From Pannonibacter phragmitetus DSM 14782 (GTDB lineage: Bacteria > Pseudomonadota > Alphaproteobacteria > Rhizobiales > Stappiaceae), in contig NZ_KB908215.1 in the NCBI RefSeq assembly GCF_000382365.1, positions 806,001 to 870,000 of the forward strand: a stretch of DNA of 64,000 nt. The letters are read 5' to 3'. The notes beneath the pieces were generated by a model. That model was not told the origin of the DNA. It searched no databases and saw nothing but the letters and a program-made list of their open reading frames with translations. Shown here one piece after another: positions 8,351 through 16,833 of this stretch. The translations under genes were made by a program, and so were the position numbers. The number at the start of each line of letters is the position of its first letter. Within the stretch, counting starts at the first letter, position 1.

Positions 8351-8584
8351 CAAACCCTCGCCATACAGATGCCGGAGGCGCGGAAATACAGGACTTTTCC
8401 TGCATTGCGGCGCCTTCCATCACCAACATTGATCAAACCCATTAAAAAACATTCGTTAGATAAATTCAAGCGGCTCTGACATGGTCCCCCTATCGGAAGA
8501 GCGTAAAACTACTGAGCTCGGCCGGATGAATATGACACACACTGACGGGAGCGCAGCCTCCCGGAGATGAAGGAGTTTGACGCC

Positions 8585-8920
8585 ATGTACGCCCCGCTCA
8601 AGACGCAGCTGATCCACCGCATCGCCGGTATCGCAGCGCGAGCATGGCGCGTGCTGCGTAACCGCCATCAGGCGCGCAAACTCAATGACCTCACAGATGC
8701 TCAGCTCGCGGATATCGGGCTGACAAGGGGGGATGTTCGCACGGCTCTTGCGGCGCCCTTCTTCCGTGATCCGTCATTTGCCCTGACCAAGGCCTCCCAG
8801 CGCAACACGCATGCGCCGCAGGTCAAGGTCCCGGCCAGCATCGTGCTGATCCCCCAGACCCGCAGAACCGCCGCAACGGTTGCCGCTGGCTCCAACGCAG
8901 GCCCGCAAATGGCTGCCTGA
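8585..8920 (+). CDS. DUF1127 domain small protein
   Basis: This 111-residue protein holds the DUF1127 core at about residues 20-60: RNRHQARKLNDLTDAQLADI and then GLTRGDVRTALAAPFFRDPS. It is Arg-rich and likely to bind RNA or DNA. In other alphaproteobacteria DUF1127 proteins are stress-induced and act with small RNAs (for example CcaF1 of Rhodobacter, from memory). I chose ATG 8585 because AAGGAG at 8570-8575 is 9 nt upstream; ATG 8567 sits right beside GGAG and would be poorly initiated. The C-terminal half is longer than in minimal ~50-residue DUF1127 proteins and is low in conserved features. A structured RNA region and terminator follow directly. Confidence 0.85.
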   Translation: MYAPLKTQLIHRIAGIAARAWRVLRNRHQARKLNDLTDAQLADIGLTRGDVRTALAAPFFRDPSFALTKASQRNTHAPQVKVPASIVLIPQTRRTAATVAAGSNAGPQMAA

Positions 8921-9050
8921 GACTGATGGACGGGATCTCGCCTGCCGCCGTCCCCCCGCGCAGGCTTTGAGGTCTGGTCCATCGCCTTACCCCGTCGGCG
9001 ATTGCCTTGCCGACAATACCTGGCCCGCCTCCCCCGGCGGGCCTTTTTTT
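8921..9050 (+). ncRNA. Candidate structured 3'-UTR-derived sRNA with C-rich loops downstream of DUF1127
   Basis: Three hairpins follow the DUF1127 stop. The first (8925-8983) is long: GATGGAC pairs with GTCCATC, GATCTC with GAGGTC, and GCCTGC with GCAGGC, closing a loop that contains six consecutive C. The second pairs GTCGGC (8994-8999) with GCCGAC (9009-9014). The third (9022-9043) has an 8-bp GC stem, a CCTCCCCC stretch entering its loop, and seven T. C-rich loops downstream of a DUF1127 gene recall the cuckoo/CcsR RNAs of alphaproteobacteria, whose loops carry a CCUCCUCCC anti-Shine-Dalgarno motif. The exact motif is not present here, so membership is an inference. Confidence 0.5.
9022..9050 (+). 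terminator. Strong intrinsic terminator
   Basis: GGCCCGCC (9022-9029) and GGCGGGCC (9036-9043) form a perfect 8-bp stem around TCCCCC, followed by seven T (9044-9050). It ends the DUF1127 transcript just before the stop of the convergent DUF937 gene. Confidence 0.92.
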
Positions 9051-9053
9051 ATC

Positions 9054-9893
9054 TCACGCCCGGCCCGGCAAGGCAGAGGGGCCGAAACGCTCGAACAGGC
9101 CTTCGATCGTCTTCATGTGGTTTTCCTGAAAGGCGCGGCCGGCGGACAGCCAGTCTTCAACAATGGATGCACCCGGCGCAGGCGCCTGTGCGGCCGCCTC
9201 AGGCTCGGGTACGCTTTCGGGGGCTGGAGCCGGTTCAGGCTTGCGTGCCGCTGCAGCGGGGCGGGCCGGGGCCTCAGGCGCGGCTGGCGCCGGCGCAGGC
9301 TGCGCGCTGCTGCCCTGCCCTGCGGCGGGCATTCCCCAGAAGCTGGCCGCCTTGCCGGCCGCATCTGCGGCAGAGCCGAAGAAGCCCGACCAGAACGACT
9401 GCACCGCTTCGCCATAGCCTGCCATCATCGCCACACCCGGCATGGGCTTCGGGCGGCCGCGGGCATAACCGGCCATGAAGGCATCCAGCAGGTCACGCGC
9501 CTGCCCTTGCAGGAAAGGCCGGGCCACATTGCCAAGCGCCAGCGTTGCGGCAACGGGCATCAGCGCGGCCACCGCCTCCTGCTGTACGCCCGTGAAAGCC
9601 GAAATCTGCGAAGCCACCGCCTTCTGCAGCGGATCGGAGCCATAGAACCACGGCACGGGCGCAGCCGAGAAGGGTTCGGCCATCACGGACGGCCCCTGTC
9701 CCTGCAGGAAGCTCATGAAGGACTGGAACGCGTTGGGCGCGGCCGTCGTGTGCTTGAGGCCGGTGAAGGCGGTGGGGATCAGCGCCCCCATGGCCCGGGC
9801 CACATCTGCCTCATTGAGGCCGAACTGCTGGCGCACGGCATCGACAACCTGTGCGGGATCGAAGGAGAAGGGATGACCTGCCATGCCGTTCAT
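9054..9893 (-). CDS. DUF937 domain protein
   Basis: This 279-residue hypothetical protein resembles the DUF937/YidB family in its N-terminal half: FDPAQVVDAVRQQFGLNEAD and MGALIPTAFTGLKHT form the family's helical repeat, and a second copy appears near VASQISAFTGVQQEAVAALM. The middle (about residues 190-245) is a Pro-Ala-rich linker, and the end (IVEDWLSAGRAFQENHMKTI) is a short amphipathic helix. There is no signal peptide. I chose the ATG at 9893 because GCGAGG precedes it; in-frame starts up to 9953 lack a ribosome site. Function is unknown. It stands alone, convergent with the DUF1127 unit. Confidence 0.7.
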   Translation of the reverse strand: MNGMAGHPFSFDPAQVVDAVRQQFGLNEADVARAMGALIPTAFTGLKHTTAAPNAFQSFMSFLQGQGPSVMAEPFSAAPVPWFYGSDPLQKAVASQISAFTGVQQEAVAALMPVAATLALGNVARPFLQGQARDLLDAFMAGYARGRPKPMPGVAMMAGYGEAVQSFWSGFFGSAADAAGKAASFWGMPAAGQGSSAQPAPAPAAPEAPARPAAAARKPEPAPAPESVPEPEAAAQAPAPGASIVEDWLSAGRAFQENHMKTIEGLFERFGPSALPGRA

Positions 9894-10031
9894 AATGCCT
9901 CGCACCGGATCGTGAGCTTTCCCCATGATCCGCGCAACGGCGGCGCACGTCAAATGGCGCGTTGCGCCTGAGCCGCTTCCAGCCCGCCCATCAACAGGGA
10001 GTTGAGGGGCAGGCCGGTCAAACGGGCCTCT

Positions 10032-11405
10032 TCAGTAGGCGTAATCCGCATAGGCGCGGGTTACATCGCCCTGCCATTCGCCGTGGAACTTCGCCAGCAT
10101 CTGGTCTGCCGGGGAAATGCCGAGGGCCAGCGTCTCTTCCACGGTTGCCAGATGCACGCGCTCATCCTGGCCGCCGTCATTCAGGCGGGCGCGGCGCTTC
10201 AGGCCTTCCAGCGACAGGGCCGTCATCTGGCGGGCGAGATCCAGCACCTTGCCCTTTCGGAACGGCGTCTGAAGACCGTGGATGGGCACGCCATTGCGCA
10301 GGGCAAGGCGTTCTTCCACCGTCCAGTCTTTCACCATCTGCCAGGCATCCTCAAGGATGCCCTTGTCATAGAGCAGACCCACCCAGAGCGCGGGCAGTGC
10401 GCAGATCTTGCGCCAGGGGCCGCCATCGGCGCCGCGCATCTCCAGATATTTCTTCAGGCGCACGTCCGGGAAAAGGGTGGACAGGTGGTTGTTCCAGTCG
10501 CCGATGGTCGGCAGCCCATCCGGCAGCCGGTCCTTCAGCGCCCCGTTCATGAACTGGCGGAAGGTGGTGTCCGTCGCGTCATGATAGGTATCGCCGCGCT
10601 TGACGAAATACATCGGCACGTCGATGGCCCAGTTCACGTAGGACTCAAAGCCGAAGCCGTCCTCGAAGGCGAAGGGCATCGGCCCGGTGCGGTCCGCATC
10701 CGTGTCCTTCCAGATTTCGGCGCGGAACGACTGGAAGCCATTCACCTTGCCTTCCGTGAAGGGCGAGTTGCCGAAGATCGCGGTGGCCACCGGCTGCAGC
10801 GCGAGGCTGACGCGCAGCTTCTTCACCATGTCGGCTTCGCTGGAGAAGTCGAGGTTCACCTGAATGGTGCAGGTGCGGTACATCATGTCGAGGCCGAGCG
10901 AGCCGACCTTCGGCATGTAGTTGGTCATGATCGCATAGCGCGACTTGGGCATGACCGGGATCTGGTCCCGCCGCCAGTCCGGCGTGAAGCCGAGGCCCAG
11001 GAAGCCGATGCCGAGCGGTTCGGCAATCTCGCGCAGCTGTGCCAGATGCGCATGGGTTTCGCGGCAGGTCTGGTGCAGATTGTCGAGCGGCGCACCCGAC
11101 AGCTCGAACTGCCCGCCCGGCTCGATGGAGATCGCACCGCCGGCGACCGGATCGGCAAGGCCGATGATCTTGTCGCGGTCCGAGATGCGCTCCCAGCCCA
11201 GCATGCTCTCCATGCCCGTCAGCAGGGCCTCGATGCCACGCGGCCCCTCATAGGGAACCGGAGAGAAATCCGCCTTGTAGAAGGGAAATTTCTCGTGCTC
11301 GGTGCCAAGGCGGAAGCCGTCTTCCGGCTTGCAGCCCGACTCCAGATGTTCAGCGAGTTCACGGGCGCCCGAAATCGGCGTGGAATCAACGGTATCGCGG
11401 GCCAT
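10032..11405 (-). CDS. gshA: Glutamate--cysteine ligase (plant/alphaproteobacterial type)
   Basis: This 457-residue enzyme joins glutamate and cysteine with ATP, the first step of glutathione synthesis in the cytoplasm. It belongs to the GCS2 group shared by plants and alphaproteobacteria: FRLGTEHEKFPFYK near the start, SIEPGGQFELSGAPLDNLHQ, MMYRTCTIQVNLDFSSEADM and FGFESYVNWAIDVPMYFV are family blocks. The length fits the usual ~455. The start at 11405 (MARDTVDSTPIS) matches the family; upstream codons extend into an intergenic palindrome. It follows rsmE with 83 bp between them and may be partly co-transcribed. The gshA call is secure. Confidence 0.93.
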   Translation of the reverse strand: MARDTVDSTPISGARELAEHLESGCKPEDGFRLGTEHEKFPFYKADFSPVPYEGPRGIEALLTGMESMLGWERISDRDKIIGLADPVAGGAISIEPGGQFELSGAPLDNLHQTCRETHAHLAQLREIAEPLGIGFLGLGFTPDWRRDQIPVMPKSRYAIMTNYMPKVGSLGLDMMYRTCTIQVNLDFSSEADMVKKLRVSLALQPVATAIFGNSPFTEGKVNGFQSFRAEIWKDTDADRTGPMPFAFEDGFGFESYVNWAIDVPMYFVKRGDTYHDATDTTFRQFMNGALKDRLPDGLPTIGDWNNHLSTLFPDVRLKKYLEMRGADGGPWRKICALPALWVGLLYDKGILEDAWQMVKDWTVEERLALRNGVPIHGLQTPFRKGKVLDLARQMTALSLEGLKRRARLNDGGQDERVHLATVEETLALGISPADQMLAKFHGEWQGDVTRAYADYAY

Positions 11406-11464
11406 GCGTCGTCTTTCAAACTTGAGATCGGCGCGCACATTACCGGGGGCCTGCGCGCCACACA

Positions 11465-11480
11465 ATCAAACTTGTTTGAT
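11465..11480. promoter_or_regulatory. Perfect 16-bp inverted repeat before gshA (possible operator)
   Basis: ATCAAAC (11465-11471) and GTTTGAT (11474-11480) flank a 2-bp centre, 60 bp upstream of the gshA start and inside the rsmE-gshA gap. No regulator can be named. It could equally be a small RNA hairpin in the operon mRNA. Confidence 0.35.
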
Positions 11481-11488
11481 GAATGGGG

Positions 11489-12250
11489 TTACCAATCGCC
11501 AATTACCGATTGAACAATCGCCAGCGCGGCCACAGCGGCCGTGTCGGCGCGCAGAATCCGCGGTCCAAGCGGAATGGCGGTGACGAAGGGAAGGCTCTTC
11601 AGCTGCGCGCGTTCGGCTGCCGAAAAGCCGCCTTCCGGGCCGATCAGGACAGCGGGCGGCACAGCGGCTCCCCCTTCGTCCCTGAGGGCTGAGAGCAATT
11701 GCAGCGGGTTGGCACCATCATCGCTTTCGTCGCAGAAGATGATGCGCCGCTCCCCTTCCCGCGCTGTCCAGTCCGCCAGCACGGCAGCAAAAGCCCGGGG
11801 CTCCTCGACCGTGGCAAGGCCAAGGATGCCGCATTGCTCGGCTGCCTCGATCACATTGGCGGTCATGCGTTCGGTGTTGACGCGGGCTGCCTGAGTGTGC
11901 GCGGTGATGACCGGCACCAGCCGCGCCGCTCCCATCTCCACCGCCTTCTGCACCATGTAGTCGAGGCGGGCGTGCTTCAGCGGCGCGAAGAGATAGACAA
12001 GGCCGTCAGAGGACGGCTGCGGCCGCGTCTGCTCATGCGGGCAAAGCAGGACGCTCTTGCGGCTGGGCAGCTTCAGGCGTGCACGCCATTCCCCGTCCCG
12101 GCCATTGAACAGCAGTACCTCATCACCCTCTGCGAGCCGCAGCACGTTGAGAAGGTAATTGGCCTGCGTCTTGTCTGCGGCAATTTCTGCATCCGGGGCA
12201 AGCGCAGCCTCCACAAACAGGCGCTGCATGCGGAATTCGTATTTGGCCAT
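11489..12250 (-). CDS. rsmE: 16S rRNA (uracil-1498-N3)-methyltransferase
   Basis: This 253-residue SPOUT-class methyltransferase methylates U1498 of 16S rRNA in the 30S subunit. The N-terminal PUA-like domain includes [14 protein letters not shown] and [19 protein letters not shown]. The C-terminal knotted SAM-binding part shows [14 protein letters not shown] and [16 protein letters not shown], the diagnostic RsmE motifs. The start [12 protein letters not shown] at 12250 is preceded by AGGA; the longer frame to 12331 is not conserved. It is the first gene of a short minus-strand unit with gshA, an arrangement I recall as common in rhizobia. Confidence 0.93.
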   Translation of the reverse strand: MAKYEFRMQRLFVEAALAPDAEIAADKTQANYLLNVLRLAEGDEVLLFNGRDGEWRARLKLPSRKSVLLCPHEQTRPQPSSDGLVYLFAPLKHARLDYMVQKAVEMGAARLVPVITAHTQAARVNTERMTANVIEAAEQCGILGLATVEEPRAFAAVLADWTAREGERRIIFCDESDDGANPLQLLSALRDEGGAAVPPAVLIGPEGGFSAAERAQLKSLPFVTAIPLGPRILRADTAAVAALAIVQSVIGDW

Positions 12251-12354
12251 GGCGTCATCCTGATTGGGCAGGGGGCTGGTGGCTTGCAGAACAAGCGGGA
12301 ACGCCGCCCCTTTGTGGGGGGCGGCGTCCAATCATTCAAGCCTTGAGGCTCATG

Positions 12355-15300
12355 TCAGGCCGTTGCCGGGCCCTCGCCTGCGCCATGGGCATTGCCATGG
12401 CCCGCCGGCTTGTGGTGGCCGGCTGCGGGCACCTCATCGTCCTCGTCCGTCTTCTTGTGGTCGCCGTGGCCGATGTACATGTAGAACATCGGCACGACGA
12501 ACAGGGTGAAGAGCGTACCGACCGCAAGGCCCGTGCTGATCACCAGACCGATCGAGTAGCGGGCCGCAGCGCCGGCACCTTCCGACATGACGAGCGGAAG
12601 GACGCCCAGCACCATGGCGCCGGTGGTCATGAGGATCGGGCGCAGACGCTCACGCGCAGCTTCGATCATCGCATCCTGCTTGCTCAGGCCGTGCTGCTCA
12701 CGCTGGGCATTGGCAAACTCGACCATGAGAATGCCGTGCTTGGTGATGAGGCCCACAAGCGTGATCATGCCCACCTGCGTATAGATGTTGAGCGTTCCCG
12801 CCCCCATGAACAGCGGCACAACGGCACCGAAAATCGACAGCGGCACCGACATCATGATGATGAAGGGATCGCGGAAGCTTTCGAACTGGGCGGCGAGCAC
12901 GAGATAGATCACGATCACCGCGAGGCCGAAGGCCATGATGATGGTGTTGCCTTCGTTCACCTCAAGGCGCGACTGTCCGGCATAGTCCTCGAAGAAGCCT
13001 TCCGGCATTTCCTCGCGGGCAATCTGCTGAAGGGTCGCAAGGCCGTCACCCGTGGTCACGCCCGGCATCGGCAGGGCCGACAGGGTTGCCGAATAGAGCT
13101 GGTTGAACTGCTCTTCGGCCACGGCCGTTGCATTGGTCTCGATCTTCACCACGGAAGACAGCGGCACCATGGCTCCGCCCGCCGAGCGGACATAGAGCTC
13201 CGCCAGACGTTCGGGGTTCATGCGGAACTGCTTGTCCACCTGCGGGATGATTTCGTAAGCGCGGCCATCACGGTCGAACTTGGCAACCTGGGCATCACCC
13301 ACAAGGATGTTGAGGGTCTGACCGATGGTCGAAACCGGCACGCCCAAGGCGGCTGCACGGTCGCGGTCGATGGTGACCGTGGTCCGGGGCTTCTCGAAGG
13401 ACATCGAGTTCTGCACCACGATGAACTTGCCCGAAGCAATGGCACGCTGCTTGACCTGCTCCGCCACTTCATAGACCTGTTCGGCGGAGCCGGTGGTCTG
13501 AAGGACGTACTGGATCGGCAGGCCGCCGCCGCCGCCCGGAAGGGATTCCGGCGCGAAGACGAAGGCTTCCACACCCGCAGATTTCTGCAGGCCTGCCTGC
13601 ACGATCTGCTGGATCTCCTTCTGCGACTGTTCCCGCTCCCCCCAGGGCTTCAGCACCCAGATCGCGAACGCGCTGTTGGTGCCGCCGAAACCGACGATCT
13701 GGAACCGCGTGTCCACACCCGGCGCATGATCGGTCAGTCCATAGAACTGGTTCGTGTAAAGCTGGGTGTAGTCGGATGTCGCATATTGCGGAGCCGTCAC
13801 AAGCGAGAACAGCGCGCCCTGATCTTCTTCCGGAGCAAGCTCGGAGGAAATCTTGACGAACATGAAGCCCGTCAGGCCCATCAGACCGATGACAACGATG
13901 AGGGTGACCGGCTTGTAGTTGAACGAGGCCTTGAGGCGGCGCCCGTACCAGGTCGTAAGCCGGGAGAAGATCCGGTCCACGAACTTCTGGAAGCGGCTCT
14001 GTTCTGCCGTGAGAAGCCGCGAGGACATCATCGGTGACAGCGTCACCGCGACGAAGCCGGAGATGAACACAGCACCAGCCAGCGTGAAGGCGAACTCGCG
14101 GAACAGCGCGCCGGTCAGCCCCTGCGCAAAGCCGATCGGAGCATACACGGCGCCCAGCGTGATCGTCATGGCCACCACCGGCCCGAAGATTTCCTTCATG
14201 CCGATGATTGCCGCCGGAATGGGCTTGAGGCCTTCCTCCAGATGCCGGTGAATGTTCTCCACCACCACGATGGCGTCATCCACCACGAGGCCGATGGCAA
14301 GCACCATGGCCAGCAGCGTCAGGGTGTTGAGCGAATAGCCCAGCGCCCAGAGGAAGAAGCACACACCGATGAGCGACAGAGGGATGGTCACAATCGGGAT
14401 GATCACCGAGCGGAAGGACCCGAGGAACAGCAGGATCACCAGAATCACGATGATCACGGCTTCGCCGATGGTCTTGAACACTTCCGTGATCGAGGCGCTG
14501 ATGAACTGGGTCGAGTCATAGGTGATCACGACCGACATGCCCTCAGGCAGGTTTTCCTGCAGCTTGGGCAGTGCATCGCGGATGCCCTGTGCCGTGTCGA
14601 GCGGGTTGGCGGACGGCGTCGGCATGATGCCGAGGAAGATGCCGCCCTGCCCGTTGAAGGACACGCGCACATCGGTGCTCTTCGAGCCGAGTTCCGTGCG
14701 GGCCACGTCACGCAGGCGCACCACTTCGGTGCCATCGGAGCGGATCGGCAGTGCACCGAAGGCTTCCGGCGTCTGCAGCGTGGTCTTCGTCTCGATCTGA
14801 TAGGCGACGTATTCGTTTTCCGTCTTGCCGGGAGCAGACAGGAAGTTCGCGCTCTGGATGGCCGAAAGCACCTCTGCTGCCGTCACATTGCGGGCGGCGA
14901 GCTTGATGGGATCGATCCAGATGCGCATCGAGAAGGTCTGCTCACCCAGGATCTGCGCATCCGCCACGCCTTCGACAATCGAAAGCTGCGGCTGGATCAC
15001 GCGGGAGGTGAACTCGGTGATTTCCTGCGGCGACATCACATCCGACAGCACGGTCAGATACATAATGGCGAAGGACTGGCCGGTGCCCTTCTGGATGATC
15101 GGATCTTCGGCCTCCGTGGGAAGCTGTCCACGCACCTGCTGCACCTTGGAGATGACCTCCGTCAGCGCCTTGTCCGGGTCAGAATTCAGCTTCATGTTGA
15201 CCGTGACGGTCGACACGCCGAGCGTACTTTTGGACGATACATAGTCCACGTTTTCCGCCGAGGCGACAGCCTTGGCGATGGGCGTGGTGATGAAGCCCTG

Positions 15301-15477
15301 AATGAGGTCCGCACTGGCACCGACGAAGGCCGTCGTCACGGTGATCACCGTTTCGTCGATCTTCGGATACTGGCGGATGGTCATGTTCAGGATGCCCTGC
15401 GCGCCCATCAAAAGGATCAACACGTTGACCACAATTGCCAGCACTGGCCGCCTGATGAAAATTTCGGAGAAATTCAT
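12355..15477 (-). CDS. RND-family multidrug efflux permease (HAE1 type)
   Basis: This 1040-residue inner-membrane proton antiporter is the pump of a tripartite efflux system. It has the full RND layout: N-terminal FIRRPVLAIVVNVLILLMGA, two large periplasmic loops, and twelve predicted membrane helices in two halves. The proton-relay motif LAIGLVVDDAIVVVENIHRH in helix 4 keeps both Asp residues. The C-terminus is His/Asp-rich (GHGDHKKTDEDDE), an unusual hydrophilic tail that might bind metal; this is inference. Its start lies 2 bp after the stop of the adaptor gene, so the two are co-translated. No outer-membrane TolC-type gene is nearby, so the channel must be encoded elsewhere. The substrate is unknown. 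Confidence 0.93.
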   Translation of the reverse strand: MNFSEIFIRRPVLAIVVNVLILLMGAQGILNMTIRQYPKIDETVITVTTAFVGASADLIQGFITTPIAKAVASAENVDYVSSKSTLGVSTVTVNMKLNSDPDKALTEVISKVQQVRGQLPTEAEDPIIQKGTGQSFAIMYLTVLSDVMSPQEITEFTSRVIQPQLSIVEGVADAQILGEQTFSMRIWIDPIKLAARNVTAAEVLSAIQSANFLSAPGKTENEYVAYQIETKTTLQTPEAFGALPIRSDGTEVVRLRDVARTELGSKSTDVRVSFNGQGGIFLGIMPTPSANPLDTAQGIRDALPKLQENLPEGMSVVITYDSTQFISASITEVFKTIGEAVIIVILVILLFLGSFRSVIIPIVTIPLSLIGVCFFLWALGYSLNTLTLLAMVLAIGLVVDDAIVVVENIHRHLEEGLKPIPAAIIGMKEIFGPVVAMTITLGAVYAPIGFAQGLTGALFREFAFTLAGAVFISGFVAVTLSPMMSSRLLTAEQSRFQKFVDRIFSRLTTWYGRRLKASFNYKPVTLIVVIGLMGLTGFMFVKISSELAPEEDQGALFSLVTAPQYATSDYTQLYTNQFYGLTDHAPGVDTRFQIVGFGGTNSAFAIWVLKPWGEREQSQKEIQQIVQAGLQKSAGVEAFVFAPESLPGGGGGLPIQYVLQTTGSAEQVYEVAEQVKQRAIASGKFIVVQNSMSFEKPRTTVTIDRDRAAALGVPVSTIGQTLNILVGDAQVAKFDRDGRAYEIIPQVDKQFRMNPERLAELYVRSAGGAMVPLSSVVKIETNATAVAEEQFNQLYSATLSALPMPGVTTGDGLATLQQIAREEMPEGFFEDYAGQSRLEVNEGNTIIMAFGLAVIVIYLVLAAQFESFRDPFIIMMSVPLSIFGAVVPLFMGAGTLNIYTQVGMITLVGLITKHGILMVEFANAQREQHGLSKQDAMIEAARERLRPILMTTGAMVLGVLPLVMSEGAGAAARYSIGLVISTGLAVGTLFTLFVVPMFYMYIGHGDHKKTDEDDEVPAAGHHKPAGHGNAHGAGEGPATA

Positions 15478-15479
15478 TC

Positions 15480-16616
15480 TTACTCTCCGGTCGTCATGCC
15501 CGTGGCATTGGGCATGATCGTATTGTCGATGGTCACGCTGTTGCCGGCGGCAAGCTTGTTCTGCCCGGCATTGACGATCACATCACCGGCGGAAACGCCC
15601 TTGCTGACCTCGATCTGGGTGCCGAAGCGGCGGCCTGCGGTGACGAACACCTGCTCGACGATCTGCTTCTTCGGCGCATCAGCTGCGGCACCTTCCTCTG
15701 GCTTGGCGTCGACGACGCGGAAGACGTAGGTGCCATAGAGGCTCTGCACCACCGCCGTCTGCGGCAGGGCAATGACGTTCTCCTCCGCCGGCAGCACGAC
15801 GTCGACAAAAGCAAACTGGCCGGGGCGCAGCAGGCCTTCCGAATTGTCCACTTCCGCCTGCAGCGAGACGAGGCGCGACTGCGGGTCGATCTTGGGATCG
15901 ATACCTGTGATCTTGCCGCGGTGGCTGAACTCGCCTTCCGTCAGGCCGGCCTTGATCTCCTGGCCGATGCTGACGAGCGGCAGCTGCTGCTCGGGGATGG
16001 TGAAGTCCACCTTCATGACCTTCAGATCCTGAAGCGTGGCAATCGTGGTGCCGGCCTGCAGGAACTGGCCCTCATCAACCTTGGCAATGCCAATGGTGCC
16101 GGAGAAGGGCGCAACGATCTTCTTCAGATTGATGGCCGCCTGAACGCGCTCAACCTGCGAGCGGGAGGCATCCAGCGCTGCCGTGGCATTGTCCAGCTCC
16201 GAAGTGGAGCTGAAGCCGCGGGTGTTCAGCGCAGAGGCACGGCTCAGCGCCTGTGCGTCACGGGCCTCGTTCGCCTTGGCGGCGATCATGTCGGCCTGTT
16301 CGGTTTCATCATCGAGCTGCACCAGCAGCTGGCCCTTTTCAACGTCCTGATTGGAGGTGAACAGGATTTCCTTGATGATGCCTGACGTTCTGGCCGGTAC
16401 GTCCACGCCCTGACGCGCGCGGATGGTGCCGATGGACTGGATCACGGGCTCTACCCGCTCCGGTTCAACGGTCAGCGCCGAAACGGTGATCGGCGGACGC
16501 GGCTGCGCGAAGAACGCCTGGATCATGCTGGCGCGGAAGTTGTCGAACCACCAGGCGCCGTATCCAAGGCCACCTACGATCGCAATGGCAATAAGCCCGA
16601 TAATGAAACGTTTCAT
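15480..16616 (-). CDS. RND efflux periplasmic adaptor (membrane fusion protein)
   Basis: This 378-residue adaptor bridges the RND permease and an outer-membrane channel. It begins MKRFIIGLIAIAIVGGLGYG, one membrane anchor, followed by a lipoyl/hairpin region. The lipoyl half-motifs are ARTSGIIKEILFTSNQDVEKGQ (marking the site only) and IVAPFSGTIGIAKVDEGQFL, with a coiled hairpin (residues ~105-170) between them. A beta-barrel domain and membrane-proximal domain complete the protein. ATG 16616 has GGGAAA 3-8 nt upstream and was preferred over an ATG 15 nt earlier without a ribosome site. It is first in the operon with the permease and is divergent from tetR, sharing a palindromic operator. Confidence 0.92.
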   Translation of the reverse strand: MKRFIIGLIAIAIVGGLGYGAWWFDNFRASMIQAFFAQPRPPITVSALTVEPERVEPVIQSIGTIRARQGVDVPARTSGIIKEILFTSNQDVEKGQLLVQLDDETEQADMIAAKANEARDAQALSRASALNTRGFSSTSELDNATAALDASRSQVERVQAAINLKKIVAPFSGTIGIAKVDEGQFLQAGTTIATLQDLKVMKVDFTIPEQQLPLVSIGQEIKAGLTEGEFSHRGKITGIDPKIDPQSRLVSLQAEVDNSEGLLRPGQFAFVDVVLPAEENVIALPQTAVVQSLYGTYVFRVVDAKPEEGAAADAPKKQIVEQVFVTAGRRFGTQIEVSKGVSAGDVIVNAGQNKLAAGNSVTIDNTIMPNATGMTTGE

Positions 16617-16772
16617 CTGTTTCCCGGTCATGCGGCGAACCGGCCGCTTTCTAATGCGACTGCCCCCCTGCAGTTTCCTGCCGGGCTTTGCCGCGGATAG
16701 TATCGCTGGAGCGGCGGATTTTCGATCACTCTTTATAGGGGTAATCACCAATCTGCGCTCATTGGCTTGCAA

Positions 16773-16796
16773 ACTTTACCGTCCGGACGGTAAAGT
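16773..16796. promoter_or_regulatory. 24-bp perfect palindrome: operator of the TetR-type efflux regulator
   Basis: ACTTTACCGTCC (16773-16784) is followed at once by its exact reverse complement (16785-16796). It lies between the divergent efflux operon and the tetR gene, 37 bp before the latter. TetR operators of this size with TACCGT half-sites are common. Autorepression and repression of the pump are the natural reading. Confidence 0.8.
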
Positions 16797-16833
16797 CAAG
16801 ATGACGCAGTGCGGAAAATGACAAACATCGGCG

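Noticed and set aside
8354-8584. RpoH-type promoter before DUF1127
   Set aside because: A CTATCG hexamer is present near 8490, but no matching CTTG -35 element at the right distance.
9054-9971. Long plus-strand open frame across the DUF937 region
   Set aside because: It is the antisense shadow of the DUF937 gene in high-GC sequence, with no protein-family similarity and no ribosome site.
12343-15729. Long plus-strand open frames opposite the RND permease
   Set aside because: They mirror the codon structure of the permease gene and are His/Arg-rich as typical shadows; no domain is recognisable.
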